A stretch of 64,000 nucleotides of DNA from positions 496,001-560,000 of the forward strand of contig CP091034.1 of assembly GCA_039725955.1 (NCBI GenBank), in the 5' to 3' direction. The notes under the pieces are model-generated. The model made no database searches. It saw nothing but the letters and a program-made list of their open reading frames with translations, and was not told the origin of the DNA. Of this stretch, positions 44,575 to 52,707 are shown in pieces. This stretch comes from Sinorhizobium sp. B11. Its GTDB lineage: Bacteria; Pseudomonadota; Alphaproteobacteria; Rhizobiales; Rhizobiaceae. Position numbers and translations under genes: made by a program. Each line of letters opens with the position of its first letter. Position 1 is the stretch's first letter.

Positions 44575-45090
44575 CTAATCATCGGTCTGAATACGCAGCT
44601 TACCGCGTTGGCGAGCGTCGGCGCGCCATAGCTTTCGGCGTGCATCTGCCGTTTCAAGGTGCCGATATTTCCCACCCGAAAACTTCGGCCAGTCTAGGGC
44701 GAGGCCGCGGCGAACGAGTTCGGCTGACAAATCGCTCCCATCCGCGAGAAAGCACTCGGCTACCACGCGGTCATAAGAGAGCTCTGGCCTGATCCGAGCC
44801 GTCACGATCTGCCCCTTGCACAATTGGACCAGCGCCCATTTGGCCTGTTTGCCGAAAGGGTGATCGAGCTCCGGTGCGTCTATTCCTGCCAAGCGAATGC
44901 GAACGTCATTAATGACAATGGTGTCGCCATCGACCACCCAGCATTTGCCCTGCAAGACTGTTGCGGGCGGGGGCACTGGAACTGAGGGATTGGATGGCGT
45001 TACGATGATAACGGGCGCTTCAGGCGGTCGCGGCTGGGATTTCCATCCGCGCTTTCCGACGAACAGTCGTAACAAAATCCGAAATAGCAT
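44575..45090 (-). CDS. Thermonuclease (SNase-like) family protein with N-terminal hydrophobic segment
   Basis: A 171-aa protein. A hydrophobic N-terminus (MLFRILLRLFVGKRG) and a proline-rich linker (PPEAPVIIVTPSNPSVPVPP) precede an SNase-like OB fold: VVDGDTIVINDVRIRLAGID, DAPELDHPFGKQAKWAL and ELVRRGLALDW. The active-site Arg in RIRLAGID and the acidic residues of DGDT are kept. It is probably a secreted or membrane-anchored nuclease. The start at 45090 has GGGGGAATTTG before it; 45126 is a longer alternative. Both sides are flanked by a 35-bp repeat. Confidence 0.8.
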   Translation of the reverse strand: MLFRILLRLFVGKRGWKSQPRPPEAPVIIVTPSNPSVPVPPPATVLQGKCWVVDGDTIVINDVRIRLAGIDAPELDHPFGKQAKWALVQLCKGQIVTARIRPELSYDRVVAECFLADGSDLSAELVRRGLALDWPKFSGGKYRHLETADARRKLWRADARQRGKLRIQTDD

Positions 45091-45494
45091 CAAATTCCCC
45101 CATGCAGCTTCAGATGAAGCGTGCAAATTGTTGGCACATCTTTAAGATGTCCTGCAAGCGTTGTGCAGGCCTACAAATGTCGACGCCTATTTTGCATTGT
45201 CGCTTGTGGAGACATTCAGTTTATGGGGTCCCATCGTGCAGAGGATCGGCCATACTGTCTGTTGTGCAGCGCGAATTGTGCGAGTGATCCAAAAAGTCAC
45301 CAACCCATTCTATCGTTCAGAGCGATGCTCTCGTGCCAAGGTTCACACGAAAGGAGTCGATCGAGAAGGTGAAAAGGTTTCGCGCGCATTGGTCGTGGCG
45401 TGGCCAAGAGGTGGGCACAGGCAGACCACATAGAGCACCGACAGGGGAGAGTGTTGATGTCTCCCAAGGGACATTTGCAAGATAAGCTTTGACC
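45091..45494. other. Gene-free stretch with diverged TTGTGCAG repeats
   Basis: No gene was found in these 404 bp. It contains the second 35-bp repeat (45163-45197) and further motifs of the form GTGCAG near 45237 and 45265. It separates the nuclease from the next leftward gene, whose stop lies at 45495. Confidence 0.5.
45163..45197. repeat. 35-bp repeat, copy 2 (flanks nuclease gene)
   Basis: Begins GTGCAGGCCTACAAATGTCG and ends CTATTTTGCAT. It is the diverged partner of 44514-44548, 28 of 35 bases identical, same orientation. The pair could be a duplicated control site or a trace of insertion of the nuclease gene. Confidence 0.6.
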
Positions 45495-46256
45495 TCAAAA
45501 TCCGAGGTCGATCAGCGGCGTGTCGTGCCGGGGTGCGGATTCCGTCACGCTCTTGATCTCGCTATTCGAAACAAAAGCGATTTTGCCATCCTGCCTCAAC
45601 TTGATGACGGTTACTTCTGAGAATCGGGCAACCACTCTCGCCTCCAAACAAGGGTCGAGGCAGATTTCTTGACCCGTCCAATCACCGCTTGGTGCTGGAG
45701 TTGAAAGAAGCGCGAAGCTGGTGAGGAAGTAGCTTGCTTGCGCGATCGTCGCGAAGAACGCGCATATCGCAGCAAATGGTACCAAAGTCAGCGCTCGACT
45801 ATGCTTACGCGCGTGAAAACGAACAGTATCAAAAATCAAAATGATCAGGAGGGTAGCGACGCCGAATTCCGCTACTGAGTAACGCGAGGGCGGTAGGAAA
45901 AGCCAGGCAACAACCCATACGACAAGGAGCGGTATAATGACGAGCCGCGAAGTGGGCTTCAGTCCATCGTCTGCAGTACTCTGAACTACCGGATCTGGCC
46001 GGCTTAATCTGTGCAGCGTAATAGCGGCAAGGAGAGCAAAAACCACAGGCGAGATGATCAGCGCGTTTGCGGCAACGTCTGCGACAGTAATGTAAGAAAA
46101 TGCTGATCGGCCGATCGCTAAGCATTTCCCAAATATGAGAGCGATGCCGAAACAGAGACCGATGCTGACGACGGTGGCGGTCAGGCCTCCCATCAACTCG
46201 ATCACTTCAGAGAATGGCCAGGAGGATGTCGGTGAATCGGTTTGCTTTTGCTTCAT
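45495..46256 (-). CDS. Hypothetical membrane protein (cargo region)
   Basis: A protein of about 253 aa with five likely transmembrane segments (GGLTATVVSIGLCFGIALIF, ISPVVFALLAAITL, LVIIPLLVVWVVAWLF, FGVATLLIILIF and a fourth-fifth pair ending in FLTSF). A soluble C-terminal tail of about 65 residues contains two Cys (EICLDPCLEA). No family was recognised. Starts at 46256 (ATG), 46280 (ATG) and 46286 (GTG) are all possible. It is divergent from another membrane protein gene at 46386. Confidence 0.65.
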   Translation of the reverse strand: MKQKQTDSPTSSWPFSEVIELMGGLTATVVSIGLCFGIALIFGKCLAIGRSAFSYITVADVAANALIISPVVFALLAAITLHRLSRPDPVVQSTADDGLKPTSRLVIIPLLVVWVVAWLFLPPSRYSVAEFGVATLLIILIFDTVRFHARKHSRALTLVPFAAICAFFATIAQASYFLTSFALLSTPAPSGDWTGQEICLDPCLEARVVARFSEVTVIKLRQDGKIAFVSNSEIKSVTESAPRHDTPLIDLGF

Positions 46257-46385
46257 ACACCTAGTCTTGTGAGCGATCATTTTCACGTCAAGCGAGCATT
46301 AAAATCTTCAACGAAAAACCAAAGGATATAGCGGCGAAATCTTACGCGAATTACATTCGAAGCTACAACTCACACTGAGTCGGAG

Positions 46386-47129
46386 ATGGATTTCGTGGTG
46401 GAAAGCGCCAATACCAAAACATCTATTACCCTATCGACAATTATCGAATTTTGCGCCTGGCTTTCGATTGTTACGATCGTCAGCGGGTACATTTGGATTT
46501 ACGTGATTTTGTACATGGCTGACATCACCACGCCTTTGTACTTCACGATCTCGGATTATGTCGCCCATGGCGCATCTCCAGGCGTGCTTTTTCTGGCAAT
46601 ACCATTTGCCGGCAATCTCACTCACGCCCTTCAATTCGAAGGAGAGAAGCCGAAAGGCTTGAGTCATGCGATCGGCATCAGCATCGTTGCTGCAGCGGTA
46701 GTTTTGCTGGTGCTCATTTTGATCGCTGGTGCGACGTATTTTTCGACGCCTACGCACACCATTCAACCGCTCGGAATTATTCGGTCGTTCTCTGGCCTGT
46801 TTGTGTTTCTCGGACTCGTCTTCGTCTCACACGTTTTGGTGCCGATACGTTTCAATCTCGTGTCAGTAGCTATGGTGTGCGCCGCGGCCATTTGGCTTTA
46901 TACCGGAACGATAGCGGCGTCTTATGTGGATCGATACAATAAACCCATCTCACCGGATTCGGTTCAAGCCGACTTTCTGTTCGATGGAGCGGAGTTTCCG
47001 TTGATCTCTTGGTACCCGCTTTTGGCGACTGATCGTTACTATATCTTCATGGATCGCAACACGCGCTTGCCGGTCGTGATGGATGCCGGTGCCCTCAAGC
47101 GTGTCAACTATCTTTCTCGGGTGCCATAG
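46386..47129 (+). CDS. Hypothetical membrane protein (cargo region)
   Basis: A 247-aa protein with about five transmembrane segments (LSIVTIVSGYIWIYVILYMA, PGVLFLAIPFAGNL, GISIVAAAVVLLVLILIAGA, SGLFVFLGLVFVSHVLVPI, LVSVAMVCAAAIWLYTG) and a soluble C-terminus. No family was recognised. It lies 95 bp upstream of the TIR operon on the same strand and may be its first member or a separate unit. Codon usage looks less GC-rich than the chromosomal genes. Confidence 0.65.
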   Translation: MDFVVESANTKTSITLSTIIEFCAWLSIVTIVSGYIWIYVILYMADITTPLYFTISDYVAHGASPGVLFLAIPFAGNLTHALQFEGEKPKGLSHAIGISIVAAAVVLLVLILIAGATYFSTPTHTIQPLGIIRSFSGLFVFLGLVFVSHVLVPIRFNLVSVAMVCAAAIWLYTGTIAASYVDRYNKPISPDSVQADFLFDGAEFPLISWYPLLATDRYYIFMDRNTRLPVVMDAGALKRVNYLSRVP

Positions 47130-47224
47130 ACGGGCTGAATATGCCGATCCAAGGAACGTATGCTCACAAGATTGTAGCCGCCTGCTCGAAGTGACAGCAG
47201 CATTTTACAGAAGTCAGAATTCAG

Positions 47225-48343
47225 ATGGAAAATACGAAAGAACTACTTAACTTGAGCGAGAAGTTCGAGCATTGCTCTGAGTTCCCTAACAGTGAAATTG
47301 AGCTACAGAAACTTGATGCACTGACAAAGGCTGCGGATGAAATCGGAAAGTCGTTTTCTGGGTCGTGGCTCGGTTACCACTCCAAGGTCTACTATGACGG
47401 ATTTCGCGAGCCCCAACCAGGACGCCATTTCAGCCAAGAATGGGGGCTGATGAGAGTGCGGGCTTCAAGGGGTGGGAGCCCTTGGGAGGAAATGCCGGCT
47501 AAAACCGTGACGGAAGCTGTCCTGAAAAAAGCGGGTAATCCGAACCTAGATAGGCTGCGGGAGGCTGAGCGTGACGCAAGTAAGAGTTTCGACGAATTGA
47601 TAGCGACGTTGACGTCAATTCTGCATCAAGAGCATGACGCCCTTCCTTCTGACAGATTCATCGACAAACTATTGGAAGATGCCGAATGCCTGCGCCGCTT
47701 CACTACGCTCGAAGTCGCTGATCAGTGGGCGCCAAAGGGGCAGATAATGACCCGCGACTCAACCGCCGTAAGCCAAGGGAATATCGCGCCGCCACACGTC
47801 CTCGTTCGCGCCGAGGCGATATCCATTCAAAACACTTTTGACATCTGCAAGAAGGCGGCTGCGATTGCCAAAAAGGCAGCGTCGCACATCGAACGCCGCG
47901 AACGCAAACTGCGCAGGGAGAGCCGAGTGGGCACAGACGTCTTTATTGGTCACGGTCGCTCGCTTTTGTGGCGCGAGCTCAAGGATTTCGTCTCCGATCG
48001 ACTGCACCTCCCTTGGAACGAATTCAATCGAATCCCTGTTGCAGGAATGACAAACATTGCCAGGCTCTCGGAAATGCTTGAAAGCGCGGCAATTGCTTTG
48101 GTCATCATGACGGCCGAAGACGAATTGGCCGATGGTGAATTGCAGGCCAGAATGAACGTGATCCATGAGGTCGGCCTATTTCAGGGACGACTAGGGTTTT
48201 CAAGGGCCATCGTGCTCGTCGAGGAAGGATGTAAAATGTTCTCGAACATCGATGGGTTGGGACAGATCCGTTTTCCGAAAGGGAACATTAAAGCGACATT
48301 CGAAGAAGTCCGTGCAGTGATGGAGCGTGAGGGGCTAGTTTGA
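47225..48343 (+). CDS. TIR-like nucleotide-binding effector (CAP12/Pycsar-type TIR)
   Basis: A 372-aa protein. The N-terminal 230 residues are helical, charged and unrecognised. The C-terminal domain (about 237-365) matches the CAP12/Pycsar TIR family: DVFIGHGRSLLWRELKDFV at the first strand, ALVIMTAEDE (second signature), then NVIHEVGLFQGRLGFSRAIV with conserved Glu315, and GLGQIRFPKGNIKATFEEV. In the family this domain degrades NAD+ when an upstream sensor signals infection. No nucleotide cyclase lies nearby, so the trigger must differ. It is followed directly by an overlapping gene, indicating a two-gene system. Confidence 0.8.
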   Translation: MENTKELLNLSEKFEHCSEFPNSEIELQKLDALTKAADEIGKSFSGSWLGYHSKVYYDGFREPQPGRHFSQEWGLMRVRASRGGSPWEEMPAKTVTEAVLKKAGNPNLDRLREAERDASKSFDELIATLTSILHQEHDALPSDRFIDKLLEDAECLRRFTTLEVADQWAPKGQIMTRDSTAVSQGNIAPPHVLVRAEAISIQNTFDICKKAAAIAKKAASHIERRERKLRRESRVGTDVFIGHGRSLLWRELKDFVSDRLHLPWNEFNRIPVAGMTNIARLSEMLESAAIALVIMTAEDELADGELQARMNVIHEVGLFQGRLGFSRAIVLVEEGCKMFSNIDGLGQIRFPKGNIKATFEEVRAVMEREGLV

Positions 48344-49104
48344 CCAATCTTCCATCGCTCAATGATCCTCCATCGGCGAAGGTCAGAGATCTTGCCATGG
48401 CATTTATCAGTACGATCCCGATCCTTGCGGGCTTCGCGCAGCTGATTACTGCAGAAGTATGGGAGGATCCTAGAAACGCTGCGCTGAAGCGGTTTGCCGA
48501 AGCACTAGCTGAACGAGTTGTGGCTCTTGAAAGCAAGGCCGAAATTGATGTAGCCGAGGCGTTGGCCCGGCCGGAAACTCAGCCATTGTTGCGGCACGCA
48601 TTTGACGCTGCGAGCAAATCAGTTGGCGAGAAAAAGCTTGAGGCTCTGAAGAATGCGGCAGCGCAAGGGATTTTTGAGAGAGGATACGCGTTCGACCTGT
48701 CTGTAATGGTCTTTTCGTTGCTCGACCGTCTGACGGAAGGCCACCTCAACTTGCTGCAAGCTTTGATCGATAAGTTTAATCAACATCATCAGTCAGCCTG
48801 GCCAAGCAAATCGTCACTGACAATGTATGACGTTCCTACGCTGCCAACAGATACCGACATGAGACAGCCACAACGTGTAGTCTCCGGTGACGACGGCTTC
48901 ATCGACGGGTATCTCGTTCGCATAAATGCGATGCTTATTGATGACCTGATAAATATGGGATTGATTTCCGAGGTGAGGGGCGCTCCGACCGGAGTGGTAG
49001 CTATGTCAGTCGACGGGCCAACCAATATGCCGACAATGGTTCAATTTACGGACAAAGGTCGGTTGGTCTACGAGCACCTGTTTCCACGGGTTTCAAAATT
49101 TTGA
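48340..49104 (+). CDS. Unknown partner of the TIR protein
   Basis: A 254-aa protein starting at a TTG (48340-48342) whose last two bases overlap the TIR gene's TGA stop (TTGA), so the two are translationally coupled. Residues about 30-160 are helical and charged, resembling a loosely known family of rhizobial proteins with KLEALKNAAAQG-type segments. The last 60 residues look like a winged helix (INAMLIDDLINMGLISEVRG, QFTDKGRLVYEHLFP). A sensing, inhibiting or DNA-binding role is possible; none is shown. The TTG start has no strong ribosome-binding site of its own, which fits coupling. Confidence 0.7.
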   Translation: MTNLPSLNDPPSAKVRDLAMAFISTIPILAGFAQLITAEVWEDPRNAALKRFAEALAERVVALESKAEIDVAEALARPETQPLLRHAFDAASKSVGEKKLEALKNAAAQGIFERGYAFDLSVMVFSLLDRLTEGHLNLLQALIDKFNQHHQSAWPSKSSLTMYDVPTLPTDTDMRQPQRVVSGDDGFIDGYLVRINAMLIDDLINMGLISEVRGAPTGVVAMSVDGPTNMPTMVQFTDKGRLVYEHLFPRVSKF

Positions 49105-49231
49105 AATAGCCTAAAAGGAGCGCCAGGATTTGTCTCCTACCTTGACCCCAGATCGAATAAGTATACCCACTTGCGATCAGAGATTGAAATAGTTAAATCG
49201 ATTACCGCCATCCAACTTGGTGAATCAGATA

Positions 49232-49540
49232 ATGCTCAAAGATCTTCTTGCTTGGTCAATAACTCCTTTCCCGATGTGTTGCCTTGGAGCGTTTAGTCTT
49301 TTGATAATGACCCGAATTCAGGATCGAGTTCCGTTGTCGGTGCTCGGAGCCATGAACTTCGATGTAAGTAACAACGGGAAGCCACACGCCATTTTTGTTG
49401 ACCTTGTTTTATCCACATTGCTCGGCTCTGCTATAGTAGTAGTTTTGGCTGAACCTTCAACGGCGAAGCAATCAATAGTCGCTGGTCTAGGGATGTCGGG
49501 TTTGCTTTCGACCTACACGAAGGAGGCGAAACGTGGTTGA
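49232..49540 (+). CDS. Small two-helix membrane protein
   Basis: A protein of about 102 aa with two hydrophobic stretches (WSITPFPMCCLGAFSLLIM and LVLSTLLGSAIVVVLAEP). The start is uncertain: ATG 49232 (MLKDLL) was chosen; GTG 49220 and TTG 49217 are in frame. Its stop overlaps the next start by 8 bp. Its size would allow a holin, but it belongs to a cargo operon and could be an accessory membrane partner. Confidence 0.5.
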   Translation: MLKDLLAWSITPFPMCCLGAFSLLIMTRIQDRVPLSVLGAMNFDVSNNGKPHAIFVDLVLSTLLGSAIVVVLAEPSTAKQSIVAGLGMSGLLSTYTKEAKRG

Positions 49541-50003
49541 AACCTCTCGGATTGAGTTGATTGACGAACTTTCCCGATTAGAGGCGCATCTGAAAGAAGA
49601 TGAGGTGCTTCGGAGTGAGATTTCGGATGCAGTGCACCTTCTGAGAGACATTGACGGCGAAGCATTAACCGCTGCGATGGCTTCCTTAGAAAGTGCACTC
49701 GGAGATCTTGAAGCACAGACCAAGCGTTCACAGAAATTCGCCGAGGTGAGGGCATCTCTGCTTGCGATTATTTCCTTAGCATCTGGATTGGCTGCCGCAG
49801 TTGTGGCGGATGCCGCCGCTAGCATCGGACCTCGATTGCTCTTACTGGCGGGAGGCAGCCTTGCATCAGCTGGAGTTGCTTCGGCCGCAACCGCAGCTTG
49901 GTTCCTCTTTATGAAAATCAAAGCGGAGAGAGATGGGCCAATTCTTGATCAAGCCATCGCCAAGCTGCAGTCTTACCTCAGCCTTGATACTAGGCGCAGT
50001 TGA
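49533..50003 (+). CDS. Membrane protein with N-terminal coiled coil
   Basis: A 156-aa protein. Residues 1-70 form a charged coiled coil (LSRLEAHLKEDEVLRSEISD). Two hydrophobic helices follow (LLAIISLASGLAAAVVADAA and a second, AGVASAATAAWFLFMKI). The start is GTG 49533 behind a strong AGGAGG ribosome-binding site (49521-49526), overlapping the previous gene. It is the fourth gene of the rightward block that begins with the TIR gene. Confidence 0.65.
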   Translation: MVETSRIELIDELSRLEAHLKEDEVLRSEISDAVHLLRDIDGEALTAAMASLESALGDLEAQTKRSQKFAEVRASLLAIISLASGLAAAVVADAAASIGPRLLLLAGGSLASAGVASAATAAWFLFMKIKAERDGPILDQAIAKLQSYLSLDTRRS

Positions 50004-50314
50004 CCTCAGTATCCGCTGTCGTCGATCGATCGACACTGCATCTTCACGAGAGCGGTCGACGCGTGAACTCGCCACCATCCATGCGGGCTCTCGGCGGATC
50101 CAGAACGATTGCGCAGGGCGTATAAAAGTGTCTGCTTAGATGCGCTATCCGACTTATCCACTGTAACGGGCCTAGGCTGAGTGTTCGTTGAATTAATTTG
50201 ACGCTGTCGTCATTCTGACCGATACATAAGTTGTTTCTGCGATCAAAGTCATTTGATCTCAATTCGAAAGCCCGTCAGGTGTGAAGGCCTGACGGGCTTT
50301 TATTTGTCAACGTC
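50004..50314. other. Gene-free stretch with terminator and truncated repeat
   Basis: No gene was found. The interval contains a terminator at 50267-50305 and, at 50232-50254, a 23-bp sequence identical to 50429-50451 (the start region of the adjacent 44-aa gene). This second copy opens a frame (MTLIAET and onward) that stops after 19 codons, a decayed duplicate. Confidence 0.55.
50267..50305 (+). terminator. Strong rho-independent terminator
   Basis: Perfect 13-bp arms AAAGCCCGTCAGG and CCTGACGGGCTTT with an 8-nt loop are followed by TATTT on the plus strand. It ends the rightward TIR operon transcript, with about 260 bp of 3' region before it. It may also serve the leftward 44-aa gene that stops at 50315. 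Confidence 0.85.
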
Positions 50315-50449
50315 TCAAGCGGGCGGCTCTCTCTTTCGTCGGAGCCGATCGTAGATCTGGAGCGTAGCCCAGAAGGATGCCGGCAGTGCTATCACTATCG
50401 GCGCGGCCACCAGCAGGATGGCCAGGGATGTTTCTGCGATCAAAGTCAT
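50315..50449 (-). CDS. 44-aa single-helix membrane peptide
   Basis: A small ORF encoding MTLIAETSLAILLVAAPIVI, then ALPASFWATLQIYDRLRRKR and EPPA: one transmembrane helix followed by a basic C-terminus. TGAGG precedes the start. A truncated copy of its first 23 bp lies at 50232-50254. It resembles many tiny rhizobial membrane peptides; a lysis, toxin or regulatory role is unproven. Confidence 0.55.
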   Translation of the reverse strand: MTLIAETSLAILLVAAPIVIALPASFWATLQIYDRLRRKREPPA

Positions 50450-51105
50450 TTACCTCACAATCGTTCCTTGTTTCAGTCTCTTCCCCGACCGAGATGGTGA
50501 AGGACACCTGGATCGAAGCTCTCACGCCGCTCCAACTCTATTGCGGCAAGTTGTGTATTCCTCATAGGTAGGAAAATACTCATTCCTCTCAGTGTGCAAT
50601 TACATTCACGGACTGCAGCCACGGAGTCACTGTCTTGTCTAGTCGCTATGTATATTGGGAGACCAATCTGCCGAAAGATCAAGGTCCTCCTCGGCGGAAA
50701 TAAGACATGGCCGACATTCCGGCATCGCTACACAAAAAAAGTGCGCGCAACTTGCCAATTTGACCCTCGAAATTTGCGTCTAATTGTAGCGTTGATGCGG
50801 GCCTCGCTGTATTATTCGCGCCCTGTTTATTTCGGGATTTGGTTTGCCGTTTTCGACAGATTCAACGTACACGAATCCATCTGTAGCGTGCGTGAAATTT
50901 TCTAACCGCTGCCAGTCAGACGAGACCGAAGCGCTTTTTACTCACACGCCCGCGGAAAATTAAAACGAAATTTGACAGGTCCCGACCTTTTTGACTGGGT
51001 CCGCAGTGTTCAACTTGATGTTGAATGGAATGTTGACCATTCAACCTGGTATTGTCATTAATGTGTGAATTGGCATAATGGGCGCTCTTCAGCGATCGAG
51101 CCCCT
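50450..51105. other. Gene-free region with operator before the portal gene
   Basis: No convincing gene in 656 bp. At 51008-51045 lie GTTCAAC, then GTTGAATGG (51020-51028) and CCATTCAAC (51037-51045), a perfect 9-bp-arm inverted repeat of the same type as 38994-39018. It sits 60-100 bp before the portal start and probably controls the rightward structural genes. Confidence 0.5.
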
Positions 51106-52707
51106 ATGTCAGCAGTCTACGATTCCGAAAGCGCCGAACTCCTTGGTCTTAGCGTCAAAGCTATGGCCTCGGATGCTTACGACGGTGCCTCCCGCTTCTC
51201 GAAAGAGCTCGCCTCCTACAGCCCGGCAGTCCGCTCGGCCGATGCCGACTTGCTTCCGGCGAAGCAACTGGCCGATGCCCGCACGCGCGACACCACGCGC
51301 AATGACGCCTATGTCGCTGGCGGCGCCACCCTGCGCAAGGACAACATCGTCGGCTCCTATTACATGCTGAACGCCAAGCCGGTGACGACCGTTCTGTTCG
51401 GCAAGGAAGACGACAAGTGGGAAGACGAGTATCAGGAAGAGGTTGAAGAGAAATTCGGTCTGTGGGCCGAGTCCCTCGACAACTGGCCCGACGCCGCTCG
51501 CACCAACACGTTGACCGGCCTAGTCCGCATGGCCGTCGATACGCACACCGTCTACGGTGAAGCACTGGCCTCGGTCGAGTGGCTGCGTGATCAGCCGCGC
51601 ATGTTCAGCACCGCGATCCAGATGATCGACACCGATCGCCTGTCGACGCCTCCCGAGTTGACGGGAGATCCCATGGTGCGCGGCGGCATCCGTCGCAATC
51701 AGTACGGCGCACCCCAGACCTATTACGTTCGCATGGCCCATCCGAGCGACTGGATGACGACGGATTCCTACAAGTGGAAGCCGATCGACATTCGCAAGCC
51801 GTGGGGCCGCCTGCAGATGATCCATATCTTCGAGCAGCTTCGGCCCGACCAGAGCCGCGGTATTTCCGCCATGGTCGCCGCGCTCTCCGAAATGAAGATG
51901 ACGAAGAACTATCGTCAGATGGTTCTTCAGCAGGCGGTCATGTACGCCAGCTACGCCGCGACGATCGAATCTGAGCTTCCGACGGAAGCCATCTTCGCGC
52001 AGCTCGGTGGCAGTGACGTGACACCGGAGCGAATCCAGGCAGCGCTTTCAGGCTATATGGGCGGTCATTACCAGACGCTCGACCAGTTCATGACCGGTGC
52101 AAAGAACCTGCACGTGAACGGTCTGAAGATCCCGCACCTGCCGCCCGGCACCAAGTTCAAAATGCAGGCACCAGGGCAGGGTGGTCCGCTCGGCAGTGAG
52201 TTCGAGCAGTCGCTCCTTCGCCATATCGCTGCTGCGCTCGGTGTTTCCTACGAGCAGCTGTCGAAGGACTATAGCAAGACGAACTACTCGTCTGCTCGCG
52301 CCGCGATGACCGAGACTTACAAGGCGATGCTGTCGATCAAGCGCATGGTCGCCGACCGGTTCGCGTCGAGCGTCTACACGCTCTGGCTCGAGGAAGCCCT
52401 CAACAAGGGTGAGATCACGTCCGTCCGGCGCAACATGCCGAGTTTCTACGAGAAGCAATTCAAGGATGCCTACACCGCCTGCGATTGGGTTGGCGCGAGC
52501 CGTGGCCAGGTCGACGAGCTGAAAGAAACGCCGGCCGCGATCCTGCGCATCAACAATGGTCTGTCCGATCTCGAAACCGAGAACGCCCGCCTCGGCGCCG
52601 ACTGGCGCAAGCGCATGCGTCAGATGAAGCGCGAGATGGAGTGGAAGGACTTCTACAAGATCCTTCAGAACCCGACCGACTCCACGAACCAGCAGAAAGC
52701 CGCCTGA
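51106..52707 (+). CDS. Lambda-type phage portal protein
   Basis: A 533-aa portal protein (lambda gpB family) that forms the dodecameric DNA gate of the head. It has ADARTRDTTRNDAYVAGGAT, NTLTGLVRMAVDTHTVYGEA, PWGRLQMIHIFEQLRPDQSR and LRHIAAALGVSYEQLSKDYS followed by TNYSSARAAM, all typical. Length matches the family. Its stop overlaps the S49 protease start (TGATG). A terminase should normally lie just upstream, but there the cargo region intervenes. Confidence 0.93.
   Translation: MSAVYDSESAELLGLSVKAMASDAYDGASRFSKELASYSPAVRSADADLLPAKQLADARTRDTTRNDAYVAGGATLRKDNIVGSYYMLNAKPVTTVLFGKEDDKWEDEYQEEVEEKFGLWAESLDNWPDAARTNTLTGLVRMAVDTHTVYGEALASVEWLRDQPRMFSTAIQMIDTDRLSTPPELTGDPMVRGGIRRNQYGAPQTYYVRMAHPSDWMTTDSYKWKPIDIRKPWGRLQMIHIFEQLRPDQSRGISAMVAALSEMKMTKNYRQMVLQQAVMYASYAATIESELPTEAIFAQLGGSDVTPERIQAALSGYMGGHYQTLDQFMTGAKNLHVNGLKIPHLPPGTKFKMQAPGQGGPLGSEFEQSLLRHIAAALGVSYEQLSKDYSKTNYSSARAAMTETYKAMLSIKRMVADRFASSVYTLWLEEALNKGEITSVRRNMPSFYEKQFKDAYTACDWVGASRGQVDELKETPAAILRINNGLSDLETENARLGADWRKRMRQMKREMEWKDFYKILQNPTDSTNQQKAA

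Noticed and set aside
47225..49104. The TIR pair as a Thoeris, CBASS or Pycsar system
   Set aside because: No ThsA/SLOG gene, no CD-NTase and no pyrimidine cyclase lie within the cargo region; only the TIR family is shared. It is reported as a candidate new arrangement.
52485..52706. Extending the S49 protease upstream to 52485
   Set aside because: The extension lies within the portal gene in another frame and has an Arg-rich shadow composition; ATG 52707 overlaps the portal stop in the usual way.
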